A stretch of 5,727 nucleotides of DNA, from assembly GCA_021106995.1 (NCBI GenBank), contig JAIOTG010000009.1, positions 1 to 5,727 on the forward strand, in the 5' to 3' direction. Made by a program: the position numbers and the translations under genes. This stretch comes from a bacterium (GTDB lineage: Bacteria > Patescibacteriota > Patescibacteriia > Patescibacteriales > JAGXOH01). A model generated the notes under the pieces. That model had not been told where the DNA came from. It saw only the letters and a list, made by a program, of their open reading frames with translations, and did no database searches. Positions 5,234 to 5,727 of the stretch are shown one piece after another; position 1 is the stretch's first letter; every line of letters begins with the position of its first letter.

Positions 5234-5727
5234 TTATTCAGAAAAATATTTTTTAATCATATTTATATTTTTATTAACCTCCGAATCCTTACCAGCTCCT
5301 TTTTTATCAATTCTTTTTGAAATAAAATCAGCCTTTTTCCCAAATTCTTTTTTATAATAAATCATTAATAAAGACACGATTTCAGCCGGATCTTTATTAA
5401 TATCCAAAACCTTCCCTGATTCATCATCGACAATTAAACCCTCTATCTTTTGGGCAAGCTCAATAGCTCTTTTGCCGTATTGATATCTCATTTGCATAAT
5501 GATATCACTAATTAATTCATAAAAAATTCTTTCTTCTTTTTTAATATCAGCGTAATCATGGACTTCAAATCTACTTTTTCTTTTTTTATTTATAAATTTG
5601 CCTATAAAGATAAATATAACCGCTAAAAATATTCCTACAATAGTATATAAAATAAACCTGCTTAAAAATATTCCAAGAACTTTGTTTTCTACTGTAAATT
5701 GGAATTGTGATATTGCTGGGACTTTCC
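5234..5727 (-). CDS. Unrecognised single-pass membrane protein, C-terminal part (gene runs off the right edge)
   Basis: I do not recognise this protein. The frame is open from the right edge to the TAA at 5236-5234, giving at least 163 residues. A Met at 5497 would give only 87 residues, but the frame continues upstream without a stop through a clear membrane helix, so that Met is almost certainly internal. Numbering from the edge, residues 1-15 (KVPAISQFQFTVENK) look like the end of an extracytoplasmic region. Residues about 24-45 are a transmembrane helix, and NKKRKSR (46-52) marks the cytoplasmic side. The remaining 110 residues are a charged, probably helical cytoplasmic tail (for example IMQMRYQYGKRAIELAQKIE). 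The topology is therefore outside N-terminus and inside C-terminus. The gene lies 39 bp upstream of the response regulator on the same strand, suggesting co-transcription with the two-component pair. A surface sensor or anchored envelope protein is possible but unproven. Confidence 0.75.
   Translation of the reverse strand, partial: KVPAISQFQFTVENKVLGIFLSRFILYTIVGIFLAVIFIFIGKFINKKRKSRFEVHDYADIKKEERIFYELISDIIMQMRYQYGKRAIELAQKIEGLIVDDESGKVLDINKDPAEIVSLLMIYYKKEFGKKADFISKRIDKKGAGKDSEVNKNINMIKKYFSE

Noticed and set aside
5234..5497. An independent 87-residue protein starting at 5497
   Set aside because: The same frame stays open to the window edge through a transmembrane helix and stop-transfer residues, so this Met is best read as internal.
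1..5727. An alternative genetic code (TGA as Gly or Trp), as in some CPR lineages
   Set aside because: Long conserved genes contain no in-frame TGA, Trp is encoded by TGG, and the stops are TAA or TAG.
1..5727. CRISPR array, tRNA or rRNA genes, insertion sequences, phage genes
   Set aside because: Apart from the short intergenic repeat, no regularly spaced repeats, cloverleaf-like segments, transposase motifs or long terminal inverted repeats were seen on either strand; all gaps between genes are 100 bp or less.

Overview
The window is AT-rich (roughly 30% G+C by eye) and gene-dense, with short spacers. It holds six protein genes, two of them cut by the window edges, and no RNA genes, CRISPR arrays or mobile elements that I can see. 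The gene set and the MurJ sequence (FRDRILAGEFGAGDILD, then VPDLMFNLLVMGALSAGF) look like a Candidate Phyla Radiation (Patescibacteria/Parcubacteria-like) bacterium. That placement is an inference from remembered family patterns, not from a search. The four complete genes and the right-edge fragment end in TAA (four) or TAG (one). No in-frame TGA interrupts them and Trp is TGG, so nothing suggests a TGA-recoding lineage.

Left half (1-3191), cell wall and glycolysis. On the minus strand gpmI (2149-566, cofactor-independent phosphoglycerate mutase) is followed after 48 bp by the start of murJ (517 to beyond base 1, lipid II flippase). No terminator is visible between them, so they are probably co-transcribed. 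On the plus strand fba (2250-3191, archaeal-type class I fructose-bisphosphate aldolase) diverges from gpmI. The 100-bp gap between them carries two near-identical extended -10 promoters that face each other, plus a 16-bp exact direct repeat. One compact control region therefore appears to drive two glycolytic/gluconeogenic genes.

Middle (3192-3247). A G+C-rich hairpin flanked by A and T runs separates the convergent fba and histidine kinase genes and should terminate transcription from both sides.

Right half (3248-5727), signalling. Three minus-strand genes form a likely operon, in transcription order: the C-terminal part of a single-pass membrane protein (beyond 5727 to 5234), a receiver-only response regulator (5194-4808), and a membrane-anchored PAS-HisKA-HATPase histidine kinase (4738-3248). 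A surface or envelope protein upstream of a regulator-kinase pair suggests an envelope-linked signalling unit whose output is protein-protein rather than DNA binding, since no DNA-binding domain is present in the window.

No clear Shine-Dalgarno sequence precedes any of the five visible start codons.
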